Positions 19,885 through 30,412 are shown, counted from the stretch's first letter. The stretch: 64,000 nt of DNA from Bacteroidales bacterium (GCA_021738625.1 JAIPBS010000001.1:62001-126000); one strand, 5' to 3'. Made by a program: numbers and translations. Notes: generated by a model from the letters alone, not told the origin.

Positions 19885-19982
19885 ATTTGCAATGTTTTCC
19901 TTTTGGATTTGATTTGTTCTTATTGCGGCTAAATCAATCCATCACGGCAGGATTTTCGCGGGCATCAATAAAAACCATCGTT

Positions 19983-21377
19983 ATGAAAACAAAAATTACC
20001 AGCATCATTATCCTACTTTTTACATTTTTACAAACCCAGGCTCAACCCAATATCAACCTGATTGAGTTTGCCACCGGGCTGAACAACCCGCTTTCGATCG
20101 CCCATGCCGGCGACAGCAGATTGTTTGTGGTGGAACAGGAAGGTTACATCCAAATTGTGGATTCCAATGGACAGATCAACTCATCCCCCTTTCTCGACAT
20201 CACTGACCGGGTAACCAGCGGCGGTGAGCAGGGATTGCTCGGATTGGCTTTTCATCCCGATTACAGCAGCAACGGATATTTCTATGTTAACTACACCGAT
20301 AATAGCGGCAATACCAGCATTTCCCGTTTTAGCGTTAGCGGAAGCAATCCCGACAGCGCCCTGCCTTTGAGCGAGATGCAGTTGCTGAGTGTGGAACAGC
20401 CGTTCACCAATCACAATGGCGGCAATCTGCTCTTCGGCCCCGACAGTTATCTTTATATCGGCCTGGGTGATGGCGGCAGCGGAGGCGACCCGCAAAACAA
20501 TGCACAAGACCTTTCTGTTTACCTAGGGAAAATGCTGCGCATCGATGTGGATGGCGGTAATCCTTACGGAATCCCTGCCGATAACCCCTTTGTTGATGAG
20601 CCCGAAGCGCTCGACGAAATCTGGGCCTGGGGACTGAGAAACCCCTGGCGATTCAGCTTTGACGCAGAAACCGGGGATTTGTGGACGGCGGACGTTGGAC
20701 AGAATGCATATGAAGAAGTGAACTTTCAGCCTGCAGCCAGCGATGGTGGCGAAAACTATGGGTGGAGATGTTACGAAGGCACCCATGAATACAATACCAG
20801 CGGATGCGGCCCGGCTTCCGATTATACTTTCCCGGCTTTTGAATATGCACACGATACCAGCGGCGGCTGTTCGGTTACAGGAGGGGTGGTTTACCGCGGA
20901 AGCAATTACCCGGGTATGGCCGGGCATTATTTTTTCTCCGATTACTGCAATGACAAGCTTTGGTCGCTGACCGGCAGCGAAGGCGACTGGGAAGTGCATT
21001 ATCACGGGCAATTTGGCGGCAACAGTTTCAGCGCTTTCGGCGAGGATGTGAATGGTGAGATCTATATTGCAGGAATTCAAAGCGGTATTATCTACCGGAT
21101 CGTTGACGAATCGGGCATGGGTGTGCCGGGTTCTTCAATTGACAACATACCATATATTTTTCCTAACCCTGCCAGGGATCACATATGGATCGATTATAAA
21201 GTAGCCATGGAAAACGTGCATATTCAGCTTCGAAATATAAAAGGCCAGATGATTTACAGAAGCAAACTTGCGGAGGCCGGTAAAAAAATATCCCTTGAGC
21301 AACTGGGAGCCGGCATCTACCTTGTTCAGCTGAAAACCCAGGATAAGGTGTTCTCACAAAAACTTATGATTTACTGA
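19983..21377 (+). CDS. Secreted PQQ-dependent sugar dehydrogenase-like protein with T9SS C-terminal sorting domain
   Basis: Signal peptide; GLLGLAFHPDYSSNGYFYVNYT, AWGLRNPWRFSFD, GDVGQ-like motifs; C-terminal IFPNPARDHIWID...GIYLVQLKT..KLMIY. Confidence 0.88.
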   Translation: MKTKITSIIILLFTFLQTQAQPNINLIEFATGLNNPLSIAHAGDSRLFVVEQEGYIQIVDSNGQINSSPFLDITDRVTSGGEQGLLGLAFHPDYSSNGYFYVNYTDNSGNTSISRFSVSGSNPDSALPLSEMQLLSVEQPFTNHNGGNLLFGPDSYLYIGLGDGGSGGDPQNNAQDLSVYLGKMLRIDVDGGNPYGIPADNPFVDEPEALDEIWAWGLRNPWRFSFDAETGDLWTADVGQNAYEEVNFQPAASDGGENYGWRCYEGTHEYNTSGCGPASDYTFPAFEYAHDTSGGCSVTGGVVYRGSNYPGMAGHYFFSDYCNDKLWSLTGSEGDWEVHYHGQFGGNSFSAFGEDVNGEIYIAGIQSGIIYRIVDESGMGVPGSSIDNIPYIFPNPARDHIWIDYKVAMENVHIQLRNIKGQMIYRSKLAEAGKKISLEQLGAGIYLVQLKTQDKVFSQKLMIY

Positions 21378-21437
21378 TAAATTTCAAAAGACGGCAGTTG
21401 ATAAAGTGATTTATCGATTCAGCCCGAATAATGCGGG

Positions 21438-22754
21438 TTAGCTTCCCGATGTCACATCCAGTTTGATCCTGATCTCGGTTCCGTTTTTTATTTCCTTGTT
21501 AAACTCATAGCTTCCGTTGATGGAATTCACCCGACTTATGATGTTACGCAGCCCCATGCCGCCTTTCTTTTCATGCAGCACTCTGTCGATATCGAATCCC
21601 TGCCCGTCGTCGTGATAGGTGAGAATGAGCTTGCGGTTAAGCATTTCAAGTACAATTTGGATGTATTGTGCACCGGCATGTTTGATGGTGTTGTTGATCA
21701 GCTCGGTAACGATACGGTACATGACCAGTTCCAACGTGCTGTCGAATTTCTCCTCCACGTCGATGGTTTTGAAATGTATGACCACCTGCTGGGTTTTATT
21801 GATTTTCGAGATGAATGACTCAAGTGATCTGATCAAGCCGTAATTGCTTATGATATTGGGAGTAATATTGTTGGAGATGGTCCGGATACTGCCTACGGCT
21901 TCATCCACCAGTTCGTTGGTGTACTGGATGTACTCTTTCTTTTCCTTTTCGCTGATGGATTCGGCTTCAAGCTCATTCACATACAGTTTCACTGTTGAAA
22001 GTAGTGGCCCCAGTCCATCGTGCAGGTCCTTGGCAAAACGTTTTCTTTCACGCTCTTCAGTGTCGATCATGGTTTTCAGGATGCGCTTTTGCATTTCTTT
22101 TCTTTCGGTGATCTCGCGTGCGATGCAAATCAAATATTTTTCAGTTGCAAAGCTCAGAAAGCGGGCATTGATCTCAACAGGGATCAAACCGCCGTCCTTG
22201 CTGAGGTATTCTGCTTCGATGATATATTTACCGCTCTCATTCAGGTTTTCAAGTATATCACTTAAAAATATATCAGTATAGCGTGAAGAAACAATTTGGT
22301 TGATGTTTTTAGTAAGCAGTTCCGTTTTGGTATACCCCAGGACCTCGCTGGCCGTTTGGTTGGTTTCTATGATGTTGCCCCTGAAATCGAATGCAAAAAT
22401 GATATCGGTGGTGCTGTTGAACAGCGTCCTGAATCTTTGTTCGGAGATCTTCCGAATGTCTTCTGTTTTTTTATATGAATGCAGAACCCTCGCGATCAGC
22501 ATCACGCCAATGGTCAGCAGGATGGAGATCATCACCCCAAAAAGGTAACCCAGCATGTCCAGTATGATAAGATCGTTATAGCTTTTGAGCAGGTTGGCCA
22601 ACTCCATGCTATGCCGGGCAGCCAGAAAAAGCATGGCAATTGAGATCAGCAACCAGGCTACCGGCCCCCTTGAAATCCGGATCAGCCGGAAAGCTATATA
22701 TGCCGCGATCAGCTGAAGGATTATGCTAAGGATGAGTAATAGGATGATGATCAT
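21438..22754 (-). CDS. PAS-containing sensor histidine kinase, HisKA_3 (NarX-like) type
   Basis: PAS region; RFAKDLHDGLGPLLSTVKL H box; NNTIKHAGA N box; GGMGLRN G box. Confidence 0.9.
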   Translation of the reverse strand: MIIILLLILSIILQLIAAYIAFRLIRISRGPVAWLLISIAMLFLAARHSMELANLLKSYNDLIILDMLGYLFGVMISILLTIGVMLIARVLHSYKKTEDIRKISEQRFRTLFNSTTDIIFAFDFRGNIIETNQTASEVLGYTKTELLTKNINQIVSSRYTDIFLSDILENLNESGKYIIEAEYLSKDGGLIPVEINARFLSFATEKYLICIAREITERKEMQKRILKTMIDTEERERKRFAKDLHDGLGPLLSTVKLYVNELEAESISEKEKKEYIQYTNELVDEAVGSIRTISNNITPNIISNYGLIRSLESFISKINKTQQVVIHFKTIDVEEKFDSTLELVMYRIVTELINNTIKHAGAQYIQIVLEMLNRKLILTYHDDGQGFDIDRVLHEKKGGMGLRNIISRVNSINGSYEFNKEIKNGTEIRIKLDVTSGS

Positions 22755-22790
22755 ATCAGCAAGCTTTTCATTACAAAGCTATGGAAAAAA

Positions 22791-23636
22791 TCAGGAGGAT
22801 GCCCTGAAGTCGCTTTTAATGTGCAGGTCCCGCTGCGGAAATGGAATGGTGATTTTGTGTTCACGAAATGCCCGGTCAATTGCGAAACGCAAATCACTTT
22901 TAATATTCTCCACCTCGAATGAACTGGTAGTCCAGAAAAACAACTGAAAATCCAGGGAGGAATTTCCGAAATCGAGAAAGCGAACAAAGGCTTTGGGATC
23001 GTGGGTGATATCTTTGTTGTCTTTGGCTACTTTAAGCAACACCTTTTCAACCAGTTGCACATCCGATCCGTAGGCCACGCCCACATCCACATGAAAGCGG
23101 GTTTTTTGTTCCATATGGCTCCAGTTCACCACCCGGTCGTCGATGAAATAGGAATTGGGAACGATTGTGATGATGTTGTCGCGCGTCCTGATCTTGGAGG
23201 TGCGCAGGCCGATCTGTTCCACCCGCCCAATCATGTCGCTTTCCAGTTCCACCACATCGCCCACTTTCAGGTTTCTTTCAAACAACATGAAGACACCTGA
23301 AACAATGTCCCGGAAAATTTGCTGCAAACCCAAACCCAGGCCAACCAGCAGGGCGGCCGAACCGGCAATGAGCAGGGTGAGATTCACCCCAATGGTTTCC
23401 AGGATCAGGATGATGGCAAATACCCACAACAGATATTTGATGATCAGAAAAATGGAATTCCCAGTTCCTTTTTCGATTCTGGTGTTTTTGATCTGCCGGT
23501 CGATCAGCCGTTTGAACACGTAAGTGAAAACCCAGATGGCCAGCAGGATGCCGATGATGATCAGGATATGATAAACGGTTACATCGATATTCTTGGTGTC
23601 GATGATTTTGTAGTTGATGATTTCCTTGAGGGTCAT
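22791..23636 (-). CDS. MscS-family mechanosensitive channel
   Basis: AALLVGLGLGLQQIFRDIVSGVFMLFE TM3 and beta-domain GRVEQIGLRTSKIRTRDN. Confidence 0.92.
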   Translation of the reverse strand: MTLKEIINYKIIDTKNIDVTVYHILIIIGILLAIWVFTYVFKRLIDRQIKNTRIEKGTGNSIFLIIKYLLWVFAIILILETIGVNLTLLIAGSAALLVGLGLGLQQIFRDIVSGVFMLFERNLKVGDVVELESDMIGRVEQIGLRTSKIRTRDNIITIVPNSYFIDDRVVNWSHMEQKTRFHVDVGVAYGSDVQLVEKVLLKVAKDNKDITHDPKAFVRFLDFGNSSLDFQLFFWTTSSFEVENIKSDLRFAIDRAFREHKITIPFPQRDLHIKSDFRASS

Positions 23637-23752
23637 AGATGCTGCTTTGATATTTGTAAAGATAAGGAATTATGGGAAAGGGGAAAAGAGTTATAAGTTA
23701 CAGGTTATCGTAGTCTCAAGAATCCAAAAGGACAAAAATTAACACAAACGCC

Positions 23753-23783
23753 AAAAAAAAAGCCGCCCTTTTTCTGAGCGGCT
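23753..23783 (-). terminator. Terminator downstream of tRNA-Glu
   Basis: AGCCGCTC ... GGGCGGCT then T-run on the minus strand. Confidence 0.65.
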
Positions 23784-23788
23784 TTTCG

Positions 23789-23863
23789 TACTCCCAAGGG
23801 GATTTGAACCCCTGTTACCAGGATGAAAACCTGGCGTCCTAGGCCAGACTAGACGATGGGAGC
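23789..23863 (-). tRNA. tRNA-Glu(TTC)
   Basis: Minus strand GCTCCCATCGTCTAG...CCAGG-TTTTCAT-CCTGG...GGTTCAAATCC...TGGGAGTA. Confidence 0.95.
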
Positions 23864-23975
23864 GTCATTTTGAGGCTGCAAAAATAATAATTTTTTTTAA
23901 CCCACAAGGATTTTTGACAAATTTTGAAAAACTTTTGCTGCTTTTTTCTACGCAAAAAGCATTCCTGAGACCGGC

Positions 23976-24659
23976 TTAATCTTTATCTGCCTGAAATTTA
24001 AATCCCAGGCGTTTGCCGGTTTTGAGCGTGATGCTGTCGAGGGTCGACCGCATTTCGTATAATGTAATTTCTTTCACATTTTCGTAAGGCGGGGTCAATA
24101 GATCGAAGTTAATGGTGTAGCGAATGGCCGATTCAACAATTTCCCTGGCGGAAGTTTCATTCATCACCGCCGTATTGAAATTGTTGTACAACAACCCGAT
24201 CTCCCTTTTGCCTTCAATAAAATAGTGCATGTCTTTATTCACGAACACCCTGCCGATAAGATAACCAACGTCATTCAGGCGGTTGTACTTGAAGGAATCG
24301 GCCAGAAAATTGAAAATGTTGATGACGCCGCAATAGGAGCGTTCCTTGTCTTCTTTCACATAAGAAGTTTTCATTACTTCATGATTTCTCGAAAACTCAA
24401 ACACATTGGTATGCATCAGAAAGATGAGTACATCACCGGCAAATTTGAGTTCCAGCTCAAAATCACCTTTGGGTTTCAATTCAAACGGAACAGTTTCTTT
24501 GTTTTTCTTTTGAAAATTACGGTAATCCTCAACAATGCTATTCATGGCCAGGTTGAGTAATCCGAACGTATCAAGGGTATTGGAATAAACTTTTTGCTTG
24601 AGTTGTGCTTTATCGGTTAGTTCTTCAAAAAGGTTGCGCTTGGGTGAAAGATTGTTCAT
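23976..24659 (-). CDS. Conserved hypothetical protein
   Basis: 227-aa ORF with ordered composition; 9 bp downstream of the PorT-like gene. Confidence 0.7.
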   Translation of the reverse strand: MNNLSPKRNLFEELTDKAQLKQKVYSNTLDTFGLLNLAMNSIVEDYRNFQKKNKETVPFELKPKGDFELELKFAGDVLIFLMHTNVFEFSRNHEVMKTSYVKEDKERSYCGVINIFNFLADSFKYNRLNDVGYLIGRVFVNKDMHYFIEGKREIGLLYNNFNTAVMNETSAREIVESAIRYTINFDLLTPPYENVKEITLYEMRSTLDSITLKTGKRLGFKFQADKD

Positions 24660-24667
24660 GCTTTTTT

Positions 24668-25453
24668 TTATTCAAAGGTAAAAGAAAGCATGAAAACTTT
24701 GGAATTGATGCGTTCAATTTCTTCCGAATAAATGGTTTCGTCGCGTTGCATGATATCCGTCAGACCATATCCCATCTTGGCTTCCACGCCAAACTTGAAG
24801 AATTCCGTGTAGAAATCAAAGCCCACGCCCACTTCCATCATAGCGTCGTGCTTGCTCAGCTTGATGTAGGTTTCATCGGCATTGTCTTTCTTCTTGTTGG
24901 CATTGGAAGCCAGATCGAGTGTGTACTTGGCGCCGGCCAGCAAATAAGCCCCGATGTTGTTCATGCGTTTGGATCGGTATTTTATATGGAATGGAAACTC
25001 AACAAATGTTGAGGGTACGTTTTTCTGTATATCGACCAGGGTTGTTGTAAGCTGTTGGTTTTGCTCGTCAAAATCATATTGCAGAATGGAGTAGTTCAGA
25101 TATCTTTCCCCAAACGCCAGGCTTGGCACAAAGCGCAGGTTGAAATATTTCCCCATACGCAAATCGGAAACAATACCGATGGTGAAGCCAACGGTAGGTT
25201 GCGGGCTTAATGCGTAAAGAAATGCCGAATCCCCGCCTATGTCCACATTGGTATATTTGCGATCTTCAAATCCCGGTTTCATCTTCAGGCTGAATAACAT
25301 TTGGTTGGCAGCAAGAGTAAAACCGAAATGCAGCCGTTCACCATGATTGTATTTGGGCAGGTTTTTCACATTTTTGATCTGGGCACTGGTAGTCAGGCCC
25401 GATAAAATACCGAGTAAAACAATCCCTGCTATGGCAATCTTTTTAATTTTCAA
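24668..25453 (-). CDS. PorT-like outer-membrane beta-barrel protein
   Basis: Signal peptide ...TTSAQ; FGFTLAANQMLFSLKMKP...GFTIGIVSDLRMGKYFNLRFVPSLAFGERYLNYS. Confidence 0.75.
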   Translation of the reverse strand: MKIKKIAIAGIVLLGILSGLTTSAQIKNVKNLPKYNHGERLHFGFTLAANQMLFSLKMKPGFEDRKYTNVDIGGDSAFLYALSPQPTVGFTIGIVSDLRMGKYFNLRFVPSLAFGERYLNYSILQYDFDEQNQQLTTTLVDIQKNVPSTFVEFPFHIKYRSKRMNNIGAYLLAGAKYTLDLASNANKKKDNADETYIKLSKHDAMMEVGVGFDFYTEFFKFGVEAKMGYGLTDIMQRDETIYSEEIERINSKVFMLSFTFE

Positions 25454-25568
25454 TCTATGCTTGTTTAGAAATATGCTAACGACTGAATATTTGTTATATT
25501 TTTTGGTCTTTCATTTTATCCGTCAGGCCGTGCGGATGCAAGAGCGGAAATATCAAACCAGGGCAATT

Positions 25569-26582
25569 TCAACCAAAGTGTTTGAGGGTTTCCTCCAGCA
25601 AACGTTCTTTGCTCACAGGCACCACACCCACTTTCTCACAAACGATGCCTCCCGCCAGATTTGAGATGGCCGCGATTTCTTCGGCTTTTAAACCTGCAAC
25701 CAGGCAAAGGGTGGCAACGCTGACCACGGTGTCACCCGCTCCCGACACATCCGCTATTGAGCGATGGTGAGCCAGTAATTGCCCGGATTCGTAATCGGTT
25801 TCCGAGTTCATCCTGCTATAAAATACGCCTGCATCACTTAAGGTAGTCAGCACCATTTTTACTTTTTGCCTGTTATGTAAATACTGAACGGCATTCGAAA
25901 GGGCCGTTTTGTTGCCTGCGTCAAAATCCCGCTTCAGTCCTTCCTTGAGTTCCTTTAAATTGGGTTTGAATAAGGTCACATCCTGGAAAGCATCAAAATT
26001 CTTTTTCTTGGGGTCAACCACGATCGGCACCTTTAGCTCATTGGCCAGTTTAATGGTTTTATGAATGATCCCGCTTGTCAGCACGCCTTTGTTGTAATCC
26101 TGAAAAATAACGGCATCTATATTTTCTTCTTTCAGGATTTTTTCAATTTTCACATAAAAATCATTTGCTTCCCTTTCGGTAAGATCTTCCGTAAATTCTT
26201 CATCCACCCTGAGCAACTGCGCCTTGTTCCCGATGATCCTGAACTTGGTGGTGGTGATCCGTTCATCACTTTGGAGCAAACCGTGAACCGGCAGGTTTTC
26301 CCGTTGGCAAATGCTTAGAAATTCTTCACCTTTCAAATCCTGACCAATCACTGAACAAAGGACAGGTTCCGCTCCCAGCGAACGAATATTCAAAGCAACA
26401 TTGGCCGCTCCACCCAGCCGGTTTTCGCGCTTGTTAACAGCTACAATGGGAACCGGAGCTTCAGGGGAGATCCTTTCCACATGACCCCAAACGTATGAGT
26501 CCACCATCACGTCTCCCAGGATCAGCACCCTGCGTTTGTTGAAAGAATCGAATACATGCTTAGTCTTTTCTATATCCAACAT
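25569..26582 (-). CDS. rfaE1: PfkB-family kinase, D-glycero-beta-D-manno-heptose-7-phosphate kinase-like
   Basis: LILGDVMVDSYVWGHVERISPEAPVPIV; DVSGAGDTVVSVATL. Confidence 0.88.
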   Translation of the reverse strand: MLDIEKTKHVFDSFNKRRVLILGDVMVDSYVWGHVERISPEAPVPIVAVNKRENRLGGAANVALNIRSLGAEPVLCSVIGQDLKGEEFLSICQRENLPVHGLLQSDERITTTKFRIIGNKAQLLRVDEEFTEDLTEREANDFYVKIEKILKEENIDAVIFQDYNKGVLTSGIIHKTIKLANELKVPIVVDPKKKNFDAFQDVTLFKPNLKELKEGLKRDFDAGNKTALSNAVQYLHNRQKVKMVLTTLSDAGVFYSRMNSETDYESGQLLAHHRSIADVSGAGDTVVSVATLCLVAGLKAEEIAAISNLAGGIVCEKVGVVPVSKERLLEETLKHFG

Positions 26583-26637
26583 GATATTGTGGGGTTGAAA
26601 ATTGGAGCAAATTTAATGATTTGATTTCAAACCGGTT

Positions 26638-27846
26638 TCAGGATAATTCCGCAAGCGCTTTACGCATTCTCTTCAGTGCCTCTTTCAACAACTCATTTGA
26701 GGTGGCATAAGAAATCCTGATACAACCGGGGTTGCCGAAGGCTGCACCCGGAACCGTAGCAACATGTGCCTTATCCAGCAGGTAAAGACAGAGATCCTTG
26801 CTGTTATTGACCGTAAGTGTGCCGTTTGATTTTCCAAAATAATGACGAACGTTTGGAAAAATATAGAAAGCTCCCTGCGGTTCGTTGGTCTTCATTCCGG
26901 GGATTTCATTCAGCAAGTCAATCACCAGCGACCTTCTTTCCCTGAAGGCTTCCACCATTTTTTTGATGTCTTCCGATGCGCAGGGATCCGTTTTGATCGC
27001 TTCCAGGGCTGCCTTCTGCCCGATGGAAGAAGCACCCGAGGTATACTGGCCCTGGATGGTGTCACATGCCTTTGCAATGGGCAAGGGTGCTGCTATGTAT
27101 CCGATCCGCCAGCCCGTCATGGCGTAGCCCTTGGAAACACCATTCACAATGATCACCTGTTCTTTTACATCATTGAACTGCGCAATGCTTTGATGTTCTC
27201 CGCCAAAATTGATATACTCGTAAATCTCATCCGAGATGATGAAAATATTTTTGTATTTCTTCAGCACCTCCGCAATAGCATTCAGTTCGTTCCTTGTATA
27301 AACCGTACCACTGGGATTACAGGGCGAACTAAAAATAAAGATCTTTGTTTTGGGTGTGATGGCTTCTTCAATCTGTTGAGGGCTTATCTTAAAGTTATTT
27401 TCGATTGTTGCCGGAAGAAATACAGGATCACCGTCGGCCATTTTCGCCATCTCAGGATATGATACCCAGTAAGGAGATGGGATGAGTACTTCATCGCCCG
27501 GATCGAGCAAACACAACATGGTATTGGCGATGGATTGCTTGGCACCGTTGGAAACGATGATCTGGGCGGGATCATAGTCCAGTTGGTTGTCTCTTTTCAA
27601 TTTGGCCGAAATGGCTTTTCGCAGTTCGGGAATGCCTGCAACCGGGGTGTAGTGTGTAAAATTATTGTCGATGGCTTTTCGGGCTGCCTCCTTGATGCAT
27701 GCAGGGGTGTTAAAATCCGGCTCGCCTATGCTGAGGTTGATTACGTCAACGCCTTTCTCTTTTAACTCTCTGCTTCTTCTGGTCATTTCAAGAGTGGCTG
27801 ATTCGGACAGGCGTTTTATTCGGGTTGACAACAATTCGGTATTCAT
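26638..27846 (-). CDS. Pyridoxal-phosphate aminotransferase (aspartate aminotransferase-like)
   Basis: INLSIGEPDFNTP, NGAKQSI, SPCNPSGTVY, GVSKGYAMTGWRIGY PLP-Lys motif. Confidence 0.93.
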   Translation of the reverse strand: MNTELLSTRIKRLSESATLEMTRRSRELKEKGVDVINLSIGEPDFNTPACIKEAARKAIDNNFTHYTPVAGIPELRKAISAKLKRDNQLDYDPAQIIVSNGAKQSIANTMLCLLDPGDEVLIPSPYWVSYPEMAKMADGDPVFLPATIENNFKISPQQIEEAITPKTKIFIFSSPCNPSGTVYTRNELNAIAEVLKKYKNIFIISDEIYEYINFGGEHQSIAQFNDVKEQVIIVNGVSKGYAMTGWRIGYIAAPLPIAKACDTIQGQYTSGASSIGQKAALEAIKTDPCASEDIKKMVEAFRERRSLVIDLLNEIPGMKTNEPQGAFYIFPNVRHYFGKSNGTLTVNNSKDLCLYLLDKAHVATVPGAAFGNPGCIRISYATSNELLKEALKRMRKALAELS

Positions 27847-27910
27847 TTGGTAACATCAGGTTTTTGTTAATATTTTCACAGAAAAAGAGCAAATTTAATA
27901 ATTTTTACAG

Positions 27911-27969
27911 TACTGTCCGGGAAAATTTGGGGAGATTCCTCGCTTCGCTTGGCGTCTAACCGGATAGTA
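27911..27969. repeat. Nested-palindrome element, copy C (internally deleted, 59 bp)
   Basis: TACTGTCCGG...GAAAATTTGGGGAGATTCCTCGCTTCGCTTGGCGTCTAA...CCGGATAGTA: both termini present, centre missing. Confidence 0.8.
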
Positions 27970-28046
27970 GTGTAATTTTATGAAAATCCCGATTATCTTA
28001 AACAATCACTATTTTTGCATTACTAATAATCATTAAGCGATCATCC

Positions 28047-28583
28047 ATGAAAGAATTCCTTGAAATCCTGAAATATGTATTACCCGCACTGGTTGTTTTG
28101 GCAACGGCCTATCTAATGATTAAAGAATTGTTAAGGAAAGAAAAGGAAAGACTCGATTGGCTCAGCCGCCAGGAGAACAAGGCGGAAAACCTGAAAATCA
28201 TTACCCCTATTCGTATTCAGGCCTATGAAAGAATCGTTCTTTTCCTGGAAAGGATGGTACCGAACAACCTCATCATCCGCACCAACAAACAGGGCATGAA
28301 TCCTTACGAATTACAGTCTTCAATGATCAAGGCCATTAGGGATGAGTATGAACACAATCTCTCCCAGCAATTGTATGTTTCGCCCGCGGCCTGGGAAATG
28401 GTAAAAAACGCCCGCGAATGGATGATCAACGTCATCAACAAAGCATATGGCGGGATTGGTGAAGACGCAAACACGTCCGATTACTCAGGAAAAATTTTCG
28501 AATTGTACCTTGAGCATAAAAAAACACCCGTGAGCCAGGCACTTGAATTTGTCCGGGAAGAAATGGGCAAAAAATTTGAATAA
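28047..28583 (+). CDS. Conserved hypothetical protein with N-terminal TM
   Basis: 178-aa ORF; MKEFLEILKYVLPALVVLATAYLMIKE membrane segment; TATTTTTG at 28010-28017 upstream. Confidence 0.75.
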   Translation: MKEFLEILKYVLPALVVLATAYLMIKELLRKEKERLDWLSRQENKAENLKIITPIRIQAYERIVLFLERMVPNNLIIRTNKQGMNPYELQSSMIKAIRDEYEHNLSQQLYVSPAAWEMVKNAREWMINVINKAYGGIGEDANTSDYSGKIFELYLEHKKTPVSQALEFVREEMGKKFE

Positions 28584-28697
28584 AAAACAGCCCCAGCCAG
28601 TTTAAAAAACTTGAACAGGGGCCTTTCATTTATAATTGCCGGCTATATGACGCCTATCTCAACTTGTTAATTTTTTGTTAAAATTAGTTTAACAAAA

Positions 28698-29207
28698 TTA
28701 GTTGGGGTTATACTCCTGCAATTTCTTCATCAACTTCTGTCTAACAAAGAAAATCCTGCTCTTAACCGTTCCTATCGACAGGTCGAGCTTTTCAGCTATC
28801 TCTTTGTATTTATACCCTTCATTATACATTTCAAATGCCCTTCTGTAGTCGGCATCCAATTCCCGAATGGCTGATTTTAATTCGTTTGCAGCGAATACGG
28901 AGTCTGGCCTTGCATAATGCTCTTCTTTTGAATTGTTGATGTAATGATGGTTTTCCGTTGAATCGATGATGGTATTCGCCCTTTTGGCCCGCCTGTAATT
29001 GTTGATGAAGATATTCTTCATGATGGTAAAAACCCAGGCTTTGAAATTGCTGTGTCGTACATATTTTTCGCGATAGGTCAAAGCCTTCAAAAAGGTTTCC
29101 TGTATTAGGTCTTTGGCATCATCTGAATTACCTGTTAACCGCTGGGCAAAATATTCAAGATTCGGATTCAGGTTTGTAAGCTTATAATTAAATTCTATTG
29201 CTGTCAT
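28698..29207 (-). CDS. ECF-type RNA polymerase sigma factor
   Basis: DAKDLIQETFLKAL (region 2), YKEIAEKLDLSIGTVKSRIFFVRQKL (region 4). Confidence 0.92.
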   Translation of the reverse strand: MTAIEFNYKLTNLNPNLEYFAQRLTGNSDDAKDLIQETFLKALTYREKYVRHSNFKAWVFTIMKNIFINNYRRAKRANTIIDSTENHHYINNSKEEHYARPDSVFAANELKSAIRELDADYRRAFEMYNEGYKYKEIAEKLDLSIGTVKSRIFFVRQKLMKKLQEYNPN

Positions 29208-29507
29208 CTTTATAAGGTTTTATATTTAACACTTATTTGTTTAATTCTTAGGATACAAAGTTAAACACAAAAGCGGGTAGATGTCAAGTGTTAAATTGTG
29301 AAATATTTGTTAAATTCCGTTAAACAAAATACAGGCACTGGGGAATGGGCAAAATGGAGTTAAAGTTTTTGTGGTCAGCTATGTTTGGGCCATATACTGA
29401 ACCTTACAAAGCAAAGCATTTTTCTGTTGGAATCAGTTATACCGATTGGAGCATAAGGTCAATCATTGCAAACCTGTTCCGAATCGGTATAAATAAAAAT
29501 ATCAGCA

Positions 29508-30386
29508 TCAATAACTGGAAATAATCTGTTTAAATTCATCAACATTTTCCAACAGAACCACATTGGAAGGCAGGATAGATTTCAGGCTGCTTACAAAACG
29601 GCCTGAAATGTATGTAGTCACTTGAGGAAACACTTCTCCGAACATATTCAACAAGTCCGTAATCCGGTCATGTTTTACTGAAGCTGTCAGGGATGTTACC
29701 ATAAAATCGGGTTTGTATTTTGCAGTCACCGGCTCAAGATCTTCACGCGGTATGGCCTGCCCCAGATATAAAACAGCATGCCCTTGTTTTTTGATCAGGT
29801 AATAATTGATCAACAGGCCGATTTCATGAAATTCCCATTCGGGCAGAAATAACATGAATTTCTTTCCGGTTTTTTCTGCCGGGCTTTGATTATCAATAGC
29901 CACCATCAACTTCAACTTGATCAGATTGGAAATAAAATGTTCCTGTGCGGGATTGATGGCGCCGGTTTGCCACAACACACCCACTTTATTAAAAAGGGGA
30001 TAAATGATCTTAAAAATGGTGTCTTCAAAACCCAGGTTCAATATGGCCGTGTTGATGATCTTATCAAACTTTGCCTCATTCAGGTCGATCATAGCAACCA
30101 CCAACCCTTCAATCTGACAATCAAAATCAGTATCAACACGGCTCACTTCAGAAATCTTTTCATTCAAATGGCTTTCGTTGAGATTGGCAATTTTAGAAAT
30201 CTTAAAACCGTGTTTGTGAAGGATGGAAACGTTCAACAATTTCTTAAGGTCCTCATCATCATAATACCTGATGTTTGATTCGGTGCGCTTAGGATTTACG
30301 ATGCTATAACGCTTTTCCCAAATCCTTATGGTATGGGCTTTGATGCCGGTCATCGTCTCAAGATCCTTAATAGAGTAATGCGCCAT
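29508..30386 (-). CDS. MerR-family regulator with cobalamin-binding domain (CarH/LitR-like)
   Basis: MerR HTH YSIKDLETMTGIKAHTIRIWEKRY; W-x9-EH motif WQTGAINPAQEH; EFHEIGLL cobalamin-His region. Confidence 0.88.
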   Translation of the reverse strand: MAHYSIKDLETMTGIKAHTIRIWEKRYSIVNPKRTESNIRYYDDEDLKKLLNVSILHKHGFKISKIANLNESHLNEKISEVSRVDTDFDCQIEGLVVAMIDLNEAKFDKIINTAILNLGFEDTIFKIIYPLFNKVGVLWQTGAINPAQEHFISNLIKLKLMVAIDNQSPAEKTGKKFMLFLPEWEFHEIGLLINYYLIKKQGHAVLYLGQAIPREDLEPVTAKYKPDFMVTSLTASVKHDRITDLLNMFGEVFPQVTTYISGRFVSSLKSILPSNVVLLENVDEFKQIISSY

Positions 30387-30412
30387 GTTCGTGTGGGTTG
30401 CTGTTTGACAGT

